Positions 1 to 8,166 of a stretch of 52,861 bases of DNA are shown here, one piece after another. Numbering within the stretch: position 1 is the stretch's first letter; every line of letters starts with the position of its first letter. Under the pieces are notes generated by a model that searched no databases, was not told the origin of the DNA, and saw nothing but the letters and a program-made list of their open reading frames with translations. Source of the DNA: Hyphomonas pacifica (GTDB taxonomy: Bacteria; Pseudomonadota; Alphaproteobacteria; Caulobacterales; Hyphomonadaceae); the NCBI RefSeq assembly GCF_000682675.1, contig NZ_AWFA01000017.1, positions 1 to 52,861 of the forward strand. Direction: 5' to 3'. The translations under genes were made by a program, and so were the position numbers.

Positions 1-112
1 CATCCTTCGACTTCGCTCAGGATGAGTTTGGAAGGGGGCACGATGAGTCGGGAAGCGTAGCAGGATGAGGTCCTGCTTTAGGAGCGCTCATGCTGAGCAA
101 AGTCGAAGCACG
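1..112. repeat. Imperfect inverted repeat (REP-like palindrome) before the GTA tail genes
   Basis: The arm at 1-26 (CATCCTTCGACTTCGCTCAG...) is the reverse complement of the arm at 87-112 with four mismatches in 26 bases. About 60 bases separate the arms. This arm sequence resembles the short GTCGAAG/CTGAGC palindromes that are scattered between genes in many alphaproteobacteria; that resemblance is from memory. The left arm begins at the first base of the window, so the element may extend further. It lies directly upstream of the first GTA gene seen here. It could be a dispersed repeat, an mRNA hairpin inside the GTA operon, or both. Confidence 0.6.
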
Positions 113-153
113 GGCGCGGGCTTTCAGGGCTTAGCAGAAGAGAGGAGCATTAG

Positions 154-534
154 ATGATAGACTTCGACAACAATCTCGCCTCGGCAGGGGATGCGCTGCA
201 GGCCTTGGCGGAGGGGCCTGGTATGCAGGCGGCCGAAGCGCTGGAGGCGGCGTTCGGACGTGCCGGGCAGAGCATCGAGACAGCGCTGGGACAGGCTGCG
301 CGCTCTGGCGAGCTGAACTTTGAGCGCATGGCCGAGAGCATTTTACGGGACCTTGCGCGCGTGGCCGCAGAGAGCGTGACGGCGATGGCTGGGCTGAACC
401 AGAGCGCGGGGCAGGCGGTGACGCTGAACATGAACTATGCGCCGGGGACGGAGGAGCCTGCCGGGCGCGAGAGCCAGGGCGCGATGAGTGCGTTGCTGGC
501 GCGGATTGTGGCGGGGGGAGGCCGGTTCCTGTGA
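154..534 (+). CDS. GTA tail tape-measure-like protein (g11 equivalent), unusually short
   Basis: A 126-residue protein, mostly helical with many Ala/Glu. The stretch around residues 50-75 (SGELNFERMAESILRDLARV) is the C-terminal signature of lambda-family tail tape-measure proteins. Tape-measure proteins span the tail tube and set its length. I recall the Rhodobacter GTA g11 as roughly 200 residues or more, so this copy looks reduced, which would imply a very short tail. The start is supported by a GAGGAG ribosome site at 142-147. The stop overlaps the next gene (GTG start at 531) by four bases, so the two are probably translationally coupled. The assignment rests on the motif plus the g12-g15 neighbours. 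Confidence 0.75.
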   Translation: MIDFDNNLASAGDALQALAEGPGMQAAEALEAAFGRAGQSIETALGQAARSGELNFERMAESILRDLARVAAESVTAMAGLNQSAGQAVTLNMNYAPGTEEPAGRESQGAMSALLARIVAGGGRFL

Positions 535-1148
535 GTTTGGCGAATTTTCATGAAGTGAGCTTTCCCGTGCCGCTGGCGCTGGCCGCGACGGGCGGGCCGG
601 AGCGGCGCACGGACGTGGTGACGCTGGCGAGCGGCGGCGAAGCGCGTAATGCGGTGTGGGCCGGATCGCGCAGGCGCTGGGATGTGGGCAGCGCGGCGCT
701 GAAGCTGGACGCGCTGCAGGCGCTGACAGAGTTCTTTGAGGCGCGGCGCGGGCGATTGCATGGTTTTCGCTTTCGGGATGCGATGGATGACCGGTCCTGC
801 GCTGTGGGCGAGGTGCCCTCTGAAGGCGACCAGCGGATCGGTACGGGAGATGGTGCGACAACGGAGTTTCAACTGTTGAAAGCCTATGGCGACTATGCGC
901 GGCATATCGGCAAGCCAGTGGCGGGCACAGTGCTGGTGGCGGTGAACGGCGAGGTAGTGCCCTTCAGTGTGGATGTGACACAGGGCCTTGTGACGCTGGA
1001 AAGTGCGCCGCCAAATGGCGCAGGGGTGACGGCGGGGTTCCGGTTTGACTGCGCAGTGCGGTTCGATACCGACCGGCTGGACATCACGTTGGAAGGCTTT
1101 GGTGCGGGCAAGGCGCTGCGTGTGCCGCTGGTCGAGCTGGCGGGGTAG
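531..1148 (+). CDS. GTA distal tail protein, DUF2460 family (g12 equivalent)
   Basis: A 205-residue protein that starts with GTG. The opening FHEVSFPVPLALAATGGPER and the following R-T-D-V segment are typical of DUF2460 (TIGR02217) proteins, which cap the distal tail tube in phages and GTAs. A central GARRGRLHGFRFRD-like stretch (near residues 70-80), common in the family, is also present. The length matches the family (about 205-215). It sits between the tape-measure gene and the hub gene exactly as in Rhodobacter capsulatus GTA. A three-base gap separates it from the next gene. Confidence 0.88.
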   Translation: MSLANFHEVSFPVPLALAATGGPERRTDVVTLASGGEARNAVWAGSRRRWDVGSAALKLDALQALTEFFEARRGRLHGFRFRDAMDDRSCAVGEVPSEGDQRIGTGDGATTEFQLLKAYGDYARHIGKPVAGTVLVAVNGEVVPFSVDVTQGLVTLESAPPNGAGVTAGFRFDCAVRFDTDRLDITLEGFGAGKALRVPLVELAG

Positions 1149-1151
1149 GGT

Positions 1152-1799
1152 ATGCGGATCATTGAAGCAGAGTTTGCCGCGCGGCTGGCGAGCGGGGCGG
1201 CGACAACGTGCCTCTGCTGGCGGCTGCGCCGGGCGGACGGATTTGAGCTGGCGGTGACGGAACATGACCGGGCGCTTGAGGTGGACGGCGTAACCTATCA
1301 GCCGGGCGCGGCGGTGGAAGCGGCGAGCTTTTCCCATTCGGCGGATTTGCGCCCCGGCCATACGGCGACGGGCGGGGCACTGGCGCATGATGCGATCACA
1401 GAGGCAGACCTTGCAAGCGGCCTGTGGGATGGGGCGAATGTGGATGTGATCCGTGCGGACTGGGAGCGGCCCGATCTGTTCGTGCACGTCTGGAGCGGTC
1501 GACTGAGTGAGGTGTCGCGGGGGGCGGCGGGCTTTGAGGCGGAACTGGTCAGCCTGAAGGCGGAGCTGGAGCGGCCCTTGGGACGTGTCTATGCGCAGGC
1601 CTGCGACGCAGTGCTGGGCGATGCGCGCTGCGGCGTGGAGACCGCGGCGTTTCCGGGGCAGACGTGTGATCAGCAATTCGCGACCTGCACAGCCGTGTTT
1701 GGCAATGCCGAGAATTTTCGCGGCTTCCCGCATCTGCCGGGGGCGGACTTTGTGCTACTGGGGCCCGCCGCCAGCGGCAATGATGGGGGCAAACGATGA
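1152..1799 (+). CDS. GTA baseplate hub protein, DUF2163 family (g13 equivalent), internally shortened
   Basis: A 215-residue protein of the DUF2163/TIGR02218 family. The N-terminal half carries the usual family features (cleft with HDR-like EHDRALEVDG, then DAITEADLASGLWDGA). Four cysteines, C151, C160, C172 and C179, match the four that hold an iron-sulfur cluster in the R. capsulatus GTA hub (established knowledge from its structure, recalled). Family members usually run to about 270-300 residues, with some 60-75 residues between the second and third cysteines. Here only 11 residues separate them. The C-terminal signature NFRGFPHLPGADF is intact. The reading frame is open throughout, so this looks like an internal domain loss and not a frameshift. 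It ends in a four-base overlap with the next gene. Confidence 0.87.
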   Translation: MRIIEAEFAARLASGAATTCLCWRLRRADGFELAVTEHDRALEVDGVTYQPGAAVEAASFSHSADLRPGHTATGGALAHDAITEADLASGLWDGANVDVIRADWERPDLFVHVWSGRLSEVSRGAAGFEAELVSLKAELERPLGRVYAQACDAVLGDARCGVETAAFPGQTCDQQFATCTAVFGNAENFRGFPHLPGADFVLLGPAASGNDGGKR

Positions 1800-2227
1800 G
1801 ACGGGCAGAGATTGTACATGCGGCGCGGGGCTGGATTGGCACGCCCTACCGGCATCAGGCGAGTTTGAAGGGCGCGGGCTGTGACTGCCTGGGCCTGGTG
1901 CGCGGGCTGTGGCGGGAAATGGTCGGGTCGGAGCCTGAGCGGGTGCCGCCCTATTCACCGGACTGGGCGGAAGTGACCGGAGAAGAGACGCTGCTGACAG
2001 CGGCGCGGCGGCATCTGGACGAGGTGGCGCTAGGTGCGGCGCGGGCAGGCGATGTGCTGGTGTTCCGTATGGCAACGGGTGTGCCGGCAAAGCATTGCGG
2101 CGTGCTGACGGGGGAGGGCACGCTGGTGCACGCCTATTGGGGGCGGGCTGTGGTGGAGACGCGGCTGGTGCCCTGGTGGCAGAGGCGGGCGGTGGCGGCG
2201 TTCGCTTTTCCAGGCGTGGAGGATTAA
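1796..2227 (+). CDS. GTA NlpC/P60-type cell wall peptidase (g14 equivalent)
   Basis: A 143-residue NlpC/P60 fold peptidase. The catalytic cysteine is C31 in GCDCLGLVRGLW. The catalytic histidine is probably H100 in AKHCGVL, with H112 (LVHAYW) as the likely third residue. The protein has no signal peptide, as expected for a tail component that opens peptidoglycan during DNA delivery. The ATG overlaps the g13 stop (ATGA). Proteins of this type are annotated as phage cell wall peptidase, TIGR02219. The size is normal for the family. Confidence 0.9.
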   Translation: MRRAEIVHAARGWIGTPYRHQASLKGAGCDCLGLVRGLWREMVGSEPERVPPYSPDWAEVTGEETLLTAARRHLDEVALGAARAGDVLVFRMATGVPAKHCGVLTGEGTLVHAYWGRAVVETRLVPWWQRRAVAAFAFPGVED

Positions 2228-2230
2228 GGC

Positions 2231-5200
2231 ATGGCGCAGATTGTATTTTCGACAGCAGGCCGGGCGATTGGCCAGCAGGCGCTGCCGCAGGGCTTGAACC
2301 TGCTGGGGCGGCAAGTGTCTGGCGGGTCTTTGGGGCGGGCGCTGGGCAATCTGGCGGGGCGGGCGGTGAGCGATTATTTCGCCCCGGCGCAGGAAGGCCC
2401 GCGCATCAAGGCCCTGCCCGTAATGGAGGCGCGCGAGGGCGCAGGCGTTCCCTCTGCCTACGGCCGGATGCGGATAGGCGGACAAGTGATCTGGGCGGCG
2501 TGCTTTCATGAGACGAAGACGACCCGCCGGGCCAGCAGTAAAGGTGGACCAAAGATGACGGAGTATGACTACTCGGTCAGCTTTGCGGTGGCGCTAGGCG
2601 AGGGGCCAGTGCTGGCAGTGCGGCGGGCCTGGGCGAATGGAGAGCCGTTTGACCTGTCCGGTGCGGTGCACCGTGTTTATGGCGGAGACGAGACGCAGGC
2701 ACCGGACCCGCTGATCGAGATGATCGAGGGCGCGGGCAAGGCACCGGCCTATCGCGGCACGGCCTATATCGTGTTCGAGGATTTGCCGCTGGAGGCGTTC
2801 GGTAACCGCCTGCCGCAGCTGTCTTTCGAGGTGGAGCGCGTGCCGCCGGGCGGGGCAGAGGCCGGGCTGGCGGAGACTGTGACGGGCGTAAACATGATCC
2901 CTGCATCCGGGGAGTTCGTCTATGCGACAGAGATTGTACGGGAGCGGACAGTACCGGGGCAAGAGCGGGCGCTGAACGCCTGGTCTGGCGAGGCCCGGGC
3001 GGATTTTCTGGTAGGGCTGGATCAGATGGAAGCCGCCCTGCCGCGGGCAAAGCATGTGGCGCTGACGGTTGGCTGGTTCGGCACGAATGTGATGGCGGGG
3101 GCGTGCGAGATCCATCCCGGTGTGGAGACGCGGCAGCGGTTGACGCGGCCATATGCATGGGAGGTGGCGGGCATTTCCCGCGGCGATGCATATCTGATTT
3201 CCCGCGATGCGGAGGGCAATGCCAATTATGGCGGCACACCGGCGGACCGGGCTGTGGTCAGCGCGATCCGCGAGATGGTGGCGCGGGGCATGAAGGTGAC
3301 GGTGTCGCCCTTCTTGTTCATGGATACGCCGGGCTTTCCCTGGCGCGGGCGGATTGGGGTGAGTGCAGATGGCACGGCGGCGGCGCGTAGCGAGGTCAAT
3401 GCTTTCGTGAACGGAGCAAATGGCTTTCGCCGTTTTATTCTGCATCATGCACAGCTGGCGGCGGATGCAGGCGGCGTTGAGGCGTTTCTGATTGGCAGCG
3501 AAATGCGCGGACTGACGCAGGTGCGCGATGAGGCGGGGGCGTTTCCGTTTGTCGAGGCGCTGGTCTCGCTGGCGGCAGAGGTGAAGGCGCTGTTGCCCGG
3601 GGTGAAACTCTCCTATGCGGCGGACTGGACCGAGTATGGCGCCTATGCGGCGGGTGATGGTGGCGGCGATGTGCTGTTCCCGCTGGATGCGCTGTGGGCG
3701 AGCAGTAATGTCGATTTTGTCGGGGTGGACTGGTATCCGCCAATGGGTGACTGGCGCGACGGCGAGGCCCATCTGGACGCGCTGGCAGGCTATGGCGCGG
3801 CGGATGACCCGGATTATCTGGCGATGCAGATCACGGGCGGCGAGGCGTATGACTGGTATTACGCCAACCCGGCAGACCGGGAGGCGCAGATCCGTACACC
3901 CATTACTGATGGAGCTTATGGTGAGCCCTGGATCTATCGGCAGAAGGATATTGCAGGCTGGGCGGGGCACTACCACCATGAGCGGCTGGGCGGTGTGCGG
4001 CAGACCACGCCGACGGGCTGGGTGCCGGGGGCAAAGCCGGTGCGCCTGTCCGAAATCGGCTTTGCGGCGGTCGATAAGGGCGGCAATGCGCCGAATGTGT
4101 TCTATGACCCTAAAAGCATCGACAGCGCGCTGCCGCCCTATTCTAGTGGAGCGCGGGACGAGGTGTTCCAGCGGCGGGCGCTGGCGACGGTGCTGCCCTA
4201 TTGGGAGGCGAACCCGCTGGTCGAGGCGGCTTATGTCTGGGCCTGGGACGGGCGGCCCTTTCCGGCCTGGCCACTGCGCGATGATGTGTGGGGCGACGGA
4301 GACAATTGGGCGCGCGGGCACTGGCTGAACGGACGCAGCGGCCTGACCACGCTTGCGGCCGTGGTGGCAGATATCTGCGCGCGCGGCGGCGTGAAGGATG
4401 TCAGCACAAGTGGTCTCTCCGGTATTCTTGAAGGCTATGCGCTGGAGGGGGTGCATTCGGTACGGGCGGCGCTGGAGGCGCTGCGATCCGCCTACGGATT
4501 CGACTGCGTGGAGCGGGATGGCAGGCTGGTGTTCCGCATGACGGGCGATGGCCCCGTCATGGAGGTGGAGACCGCCGCGCTGGTGGAGGGCGGTTTGCGG
4601 CGGACACGCAAGCTGCTGGACAAGGCACCCGCGCGGCTGCGTCTGACGCATGTGGACCTTGAGGCGGACTATCAGCCTGGCATGGCGGAGGCGCGGCTGG
4701 CAGGCGGTGATCCGCGTCTGGTGCAGGATGTGGAGTTGCCGCTGGCGCTGGGCCGGACACGGGCCGGGGCGATTGCGCGGGCCTTGCTGGAGGCGGCATC
4801 AAGCCGGGAGAGCGCAAGCTGCGGCCTGCCGCTGTCCGGGCTGGCGCTGGAGCCGGGGGATGGCGTGCGTGTGGATGGTGGCCCGGTCTGGCGGATTGCC
4901 GAGATCAGCGACCGGGGCATGGTGCGCACGCTGACCTGCCGGGAGGATGTCTCCGGCGCGGCGCCTGTGCGGGCGGGAGAGATCGGCACGCTGCCACCGC
5001 CTGCGCCTGTCTTTGGCAATGTGGATCTGGTGGTGATCGACGCGCCTGGTATTCCGCAGGCGGACGGGACAGGGCCTCTGGTGGCCGCGTGGGCGGACCC
5101 GTGGCCGGGCGAAGTGGTTGTGAAGGCAGGGCTGGAGGCCGGCGCGATGACGGAGCGGGCGCGGCTGACACGGCCCTCTGTGATCGGGCGGCTGACGGCA

Positions 5201-5860
5201 CCGTGCGAGGCCGGGCCGGTCGGGCGATGGGACCGGGCAAACGCGCTGGAACTGGTCTGCCCCGGCGGGGAGTTTGCGAGCCTGCCGGAGCTGCAGGTGC
5301 TGGGCGGTGGCAATGCCGCGCTGCTGGAGACGGATCAGGGCTGGGAGCTGATGCAGTTTCAGGAGGCCGTGCTGGTGGGACAGGACACATGGCGGCTGTT
5401 GGGCCTGTTGAGGGGGCAACGCGGCAGTGTGCCGGGCGCGGCAGAGGCAGGGGCGCGTCTCGTGCTGCTGGACGGCGCCGTGGTGCAGGCAAGCGTTGGG
5501 CCTGAGGAGATCGGCCTGGATCTGATCTGGCAGGCGGCGGGCGATGACGAGGCCGAGATGCTGTCCTTTGAGGACCGGTCGGGGCTGCCTTGGCCCGTAG
5601 CGCATCTGAAAGCCCGCGGGGGCGAGCTCAGCTGGACGCGGCGCGGGGCCGACCTGCCGGAAAGCTGGGCCTTGCCTGAAGGGGCAAATAGCGGGAATTT
5701 CGCGGTGCAGGCCGATAGCGGAAGCGGTTTTTCTGGCGGAATCACTGTCTCTGAAGCCCATGCAGACGTGCCATCTGGCGCTGTGGCGGCGCGAATTGCG
5801 GCGATTGGCGCGGATGGTCGGTACGGCCCATGGGTTTCAATACGCCTCGGGACTTCCTAA
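2231..5860 (+). CDS. GTA host-specificity / tail fibre-like megaprotein with TIM-barrel domain (g15 equivalent)
   Basis: A 1209-residue protein, the last gene of the conserved GTA structural block. The N-terminal 230 residues resemble baseplate proteins. Roughly residues 240-680 form the GTA TIM-barrel-like glycosidase domain, recognisable from VDWYPPMGDW, the following aromatic-rich segments and the AYVWAWDGRPFPAWP motif. The remaining part fits the phage-tail (Phage-tail_3-like) and C-terminal domains. In R. capsulatus the homologue is about 1300 residues and forms the central baseplate spike (recalled). No frameshift or internal stop was seen. It starts four bases after g14. Whether the TIM barrel is catalytically active cannot be judged from sequence alone. 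Confidence 0.9.
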   Translation: MAQIVFSTAGRAIGQQALPQGLNLLGRQVSGGSLGRALGNLAGRAVSDYFAPAQEGPRIKALPVMEAREGAGVPSAYGRMRIGGQVIWAACFHETKTTRRASSKGGPKMTEYDYSVSFAVALGEGPVLAVRRAWANGEPFDLSGAVHRVYGGDETQAPDPLIEMIEGAGKAPAYRGTAYIVFEDLPLEAFGNRLPQLSFEVERVPPGGAEAGLAETVTGVNMIPASGEFVYATEIVRERTVPGQERALNAWSGEARADFLVGLDQMEAALPRAKHVALTVGWFGTNVMAGACEIHPGVETRQRLTRPYAWEVAGISRGDAYLISRDAEGNANYGGTPADRAVVSAIREMVARGMKVTVSPFLFMDTPGFPWRGRIGVSADGTAAARSEVNAFVNGANGFRRFILHHAQLAADAGGVEAFLIGSEMRGLTQVRDEAGAFPFVEALVSLAAEVKALLPGVKLSYAADWTEYGAYAAGDGGGDVLFPLDALWASSNVDFVGVDWYPPMGDWRDGEAHLDALAGYGAADDPDYLAMQITGGEAYDWYYANPADREAQIRTPITDGAYGEPWIYRQKDIAGWAGHYHHERLGGVRQTTPTGWVPGAKPVRLSEIGFAAVDKGGNAPNVFYDPKSIDSALPPYSSGARDEVFQRRALATVLPYWEANPLVEAAYVWAWDGRPFPAWPLRDDVWGDGDNWARGHWLNGRSGLTTLAAVVADICARGGVKDVSTSGLSGILEGYALEGVHSVRAALEALRSAYGFDCVERDGRLVFRMTGDGPVMEVETAALVEGGLRRTRKLLDKAPARLRLTHVDLEADYQPGMAEARLAGGDPRLVQDVELPLALGRTRAGAIARALLEAASSRESASCGLPLSGLALEPGDGVRVDGGPVWRIAEISDRGMVRTLTCREDVSGAAPVRAGEIGTLPPPAPVFGNVDLVVIDAPGIPQADGTGPLVAAWADPWPGEVVVKAGLEAGAMTERARLTRPSVIGRLTAPCEAGPVGRWDRANALELVCPGGEFASLPELQVLGGGNAALLETDQGWELMQFQEAVLVGQDTWRLLGLLRGQRGSVPGAAEAGARLVLLDGAVVQASVGPEEIGLDLIWQAAGDDEAEMLSFEDRSGLPWPVAHLKARGGELSWTRRGADLPESWALPEGANSGNFAVQADSGSGFSGGITVSEAHADVPSGAVAARIAAIGADGRYGPWVSIRLGTS

Positions 5861-5904
5861 TTGAGGGCTGATAGAAGATTCTCTAACAGAAGGAATAACC
5901 GACC

Positions 5905-6783
5905 TTGGCTCTTGACCCTTACAAGGTGCTCGGCGTGGACCGCAAAGCCAGCGAGGCCGAGATCAAGAAGGCCTACCGGCAGAAGGCGAAAGCCCTGCAC
6001 CCCGATTTGCACCCGGATGACAACAAGAAAGCGGAAGAGTTCAAGCGCGTCTCCCAAGCCTGGGATATTCTGGGCGACAAGGAAAAGCGCGCGAAATTCG
6101 ACCGCGGCGAGATTGATGGCGACGGCAACCCGGCCGGCTTTGGCGGCGGCGGTGGTGGCTTCCCTGGTGGATCGCCCAATGGCGGGTTCCGTTGGGAATC
6201 GCGTGGTGGTGACCCGTTTGGCGGCGCGCAGGGGGACCCGTTCGAGGATATCCTGTCCGGCATGTTTGGCGGACGCGGACGGCGCAATGCCGGCCCGATG
6301 AAGGGTCGCGATGTGCGTTATCGCGTTTCCATTGATTTCGCAGATGCCGTGACCGGTGCACGGCGCCGCATGACCATGGCCGATGGCACGGCGCTGGATG
6401 TGAACATTCCGGCCGGCATCGAGAGCGGCCAGACGCTGCGCCTGAAAAGTCAGGGCCAGCAATCCCCGAATGGCGGTCCACCCGGAGATGCGATGCTGGA
6501 GGTTGAAGTCAAACCCAGTAAAGTGTGGGAGCGGGACGGCAAGGATATTCGCATGAGCGTGCCGGTCAGCCTGAAAGTGGCTGTGCTGGGCGGCAGTGTG
6601 GATGTGAAGACGCCTTCCGGCACGGTGACGCTGAAAGTGCCTGCGGGCTCCAATACCGGCTCTCAGCTGCGCCTGCGCGGCAAGGGGGTGCAATCCACCC
6701 CGCCCGGCAATCTTTATGCGCGGCTGGAGATCGTGCTGGATGACCCCAAGGATGAAAGCCTCAAGAAATGGGCGGAGGGGTAG
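5905..6783 (+). CDS. DnaJ/CbpA-type J-domain co-chaperone
   Basis: A 292-residue protein with an N-terminal J domain (residues 1-65). It contains the HPD motif in LHPDLHPDD that stimulates DnaK ATPase. A Gly/Phe-rich linker (about 70-125) follows, then the two beta-barrel substrate-binding domains of the DnaJ C-terminal fold. There is no CxxCxGxG zinc finger, so it is a type B/CbpA-like co-chaperone and not canonical DnaJ. The start is a TTG codon with AAGGA at 5890-5894; no ATG in frame would preserve the J domain. It lies 44 bases behind the GTA cluster in the same orientation and may be read from GTA transcripts, but its function looks like housekeeping. Confidence 0.88.
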   Translation: MALDPYKVLGVDRKASEAEIKKAYRQKAKALHPDLHPDDNKKAEEFKRVSQAWDILGDKEKRAKFDRGEIDGDGNPAGFGGGGGGFPGGSPNGGFRWESRGGDPFGGAQGDPFEDILSGMFGGRGRRNAGPMKGRDVRYRVSIDFADAVTGARRRMTMADGTALDVNIPAGIESGQTLRLKSQGQQSPNGGPPGDAMLEVEVKPSKVWERDGKDIRMSVPVSLKVAVLGGSVDVKTPSGTVTLKVPAGSNTGSQLRLRGKGVQSTPPGNLYARLEIVLDDPKDESLKKWAEG

Positions 6784-6933
6784 TAACCAACTGCCTCTCC
6801 CGACCTTTCTACAGGAAATTTACCGAACAACGTTGACATGAGCGCCCCGGCTTTGGCCTAAGGTTAGGTGAGTGATCTGCAGCCAGCCATGCAGATTGCA
6901 GGGCGTTATGGTGTAGAGTTGAAGAGGCAGGCG

Positions 6934-8097
6934 ATGGCAGGACGCGCGCGGAGAAAGATTTTTTCCAGAGGCAGACTGGCCATGGCGGGCCTTGCCATCA
7001 CCGCCCTGGCCGGATGTACGCATCCGAACCGGCCGATTGCCCCGATTGCGTCTGACACGCTGGTCTATTCCGAGGCGCTGTCGACAGCGCGCGAGACGCA
7101 GTTGCTGCTGAATATTGTTCGTTTAAGGTATAATGATCCTGTCAGTTTCGTGGATGCCGAGCGCATCACCACCACAGACAACACCCAGGTGAATGGCGGG
7201 CTGTCTTCTGCGATCGCTCTCAGCGGGCAGGACCTGGACCAGGTGCTGAACGGCAATGTCGGCACCAATATGAGCAGCCAGCCAACGATTGCCTATTCGG
7301 CGCTGCGCGGGTCTGACTATGCCCAGCAAGTATTGCAGCCGCTGCCGCCGGCGACGATCTTCCTGATGAGCCAGTCGGGCTGGAGCGTGGAGCGGCTGAT
7401 GCTGTGCTGTGTATCCCGCATCGGGGACCTGGAAAATGCGCGCGCGGCTGCTGGGCCGCCACCGCCGGTGATGCCGGACAATGCGCGTTTTCGCGAACTC
7501 GCCAGCCTGATGAGTTCCCTGCAGGAGCGGGGCGATCTGTTCGTGCAGGTAATTGACCCGGATCAGAGCGATGAGAACAGTGACGGCAAACCACGCGTGA
7601 TCCTGAAATGGCGGCGCACGTCTGATCTGGGCCAGCAACTGGCGGATTTCTTCCGCCGGTACTGGGTGTCTGATGTCAGCGTGATTTCCGGCGACCGTTA
7701 CATTACCGAGATTTCCACGCGCGGGAATTCGCTTGGGGACTATGCCGCACGCGGACGGTCTGTGCTTGGGGTGATGTCTGCACTCTCGCAATCTGTACAT
7801 GTTCCGGAAGAGCACAAGCAGATTGCCCGGTCTGCCCTGCCGGTGGATGCTCAGTCGACAGACCCCTGCCGGGCCCCTGGTGGATGGCATGACATCAATG
7901 GCGGCCTGTTTGCCGTGCAGTCTTCCAAAGAAAAGCCGGCAAGTGCCACGATTGCTGTGCAATATCGGGACTATTGGTTCTACATTGATGACCGATGCCA
8001 TGACGCCAAGGCGACACTGAATCTTCTGGATCATTTGTACGCCTTGCAGGCGGGCATCTCTTCTGATGCCACGACCTTGTTGCTGCTTGGGGGCTGA
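6934..8097 (+). CDS. Conserved lipoprotein of unknown function
   Basis: A 387-residue predicted lipoprotein. I chose the ATG at 6934, not the more upstream GTG at 6868, because it has GAGG at 6924-6927 and leaves a normal signal peptide: a basic N-terminus, a hydrophobic core and the lipobox LAGC. The segment RETQLLLNIVRLRYNDP near the mature N-terminus is a conserved-looking signature that I have seen in unnamed proteobacterial lipoproteins. No catalytic motif is visible. Hydrophilic and mixed alpha/beta segments follow, with several cysteines (CC near residue 170). It is followed by an orphan LuxR gene 69 bases downstream. Function unknown. Confidence 0.7.
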   Translation: MAGRARRKIFSRGRLAMAGLAITALAGCTHPNRPIAPIASDTLVYSEALSTARETQLLLNIVRLRYNDPVSFVDAERITTTDNTQVNGGLSSAIALSGQDLDQVLNGNVGTNMSSQPTIAYSALRGSDYAQQVLQPLPPATIFLMSQSGWSVERLMLCCVSRIGDLENARAAAGPPPPVMPDNARFRELASLMSSLQERGDLFVQVIDPDQSDENSDGKPRVILKWRRTSDLGQQLADFFRRYWVSDVSVISGDRYITEISTRGNSLGDYAARGRSVLGVMSALSQSVHVPEEHKQIARSALPVDAQSTDPCRAPGGWHDINGGLFAVQSSKEKPASATIAVQYRDYWFYIDDRCHDAKATLNLLDHLYALQAGISSDATTLLLLGG

Positions 8098-8166
8098 TGC
8101 AAGCGGGCTTGTATCCTGACAGGCACTCAACTAGCATACGAAATTGTTCCGGTTTGGAGGGTGAGT

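Noticed and set aside
435..1733. 432-residue open frame on the minus strand over g11-g13
   Set aside because: Antisense to three conserved GTA genes with overlapping start/stop coupling. Same compositional artefact.
2594..4651. 685-residue open frame on the minus strand inside the GTA g15 gene
   Set aside because: It is antisense to a clearly conserved gene, has low-complexity His/Arg/Pro-rich composition and arises from the G-rich codon bias.
1..5860. Prophage instead of gene transfer agent
   Set aside because: The g11-g15 order, DUF2460/DUF2163/NlpC/TIM-barrel set and absence of integrase, replication or regulator genes fit a GTA. The upstream head genes lie outside the window, so this is not absolutely excluded.
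6833..6864. Promoter-like TTGACA ... TAAGGT before the 6934 lipoprotein gene
   Set aside because: The spacer is 20 bases, outside the usual 16-18, and the -10 match is poor.
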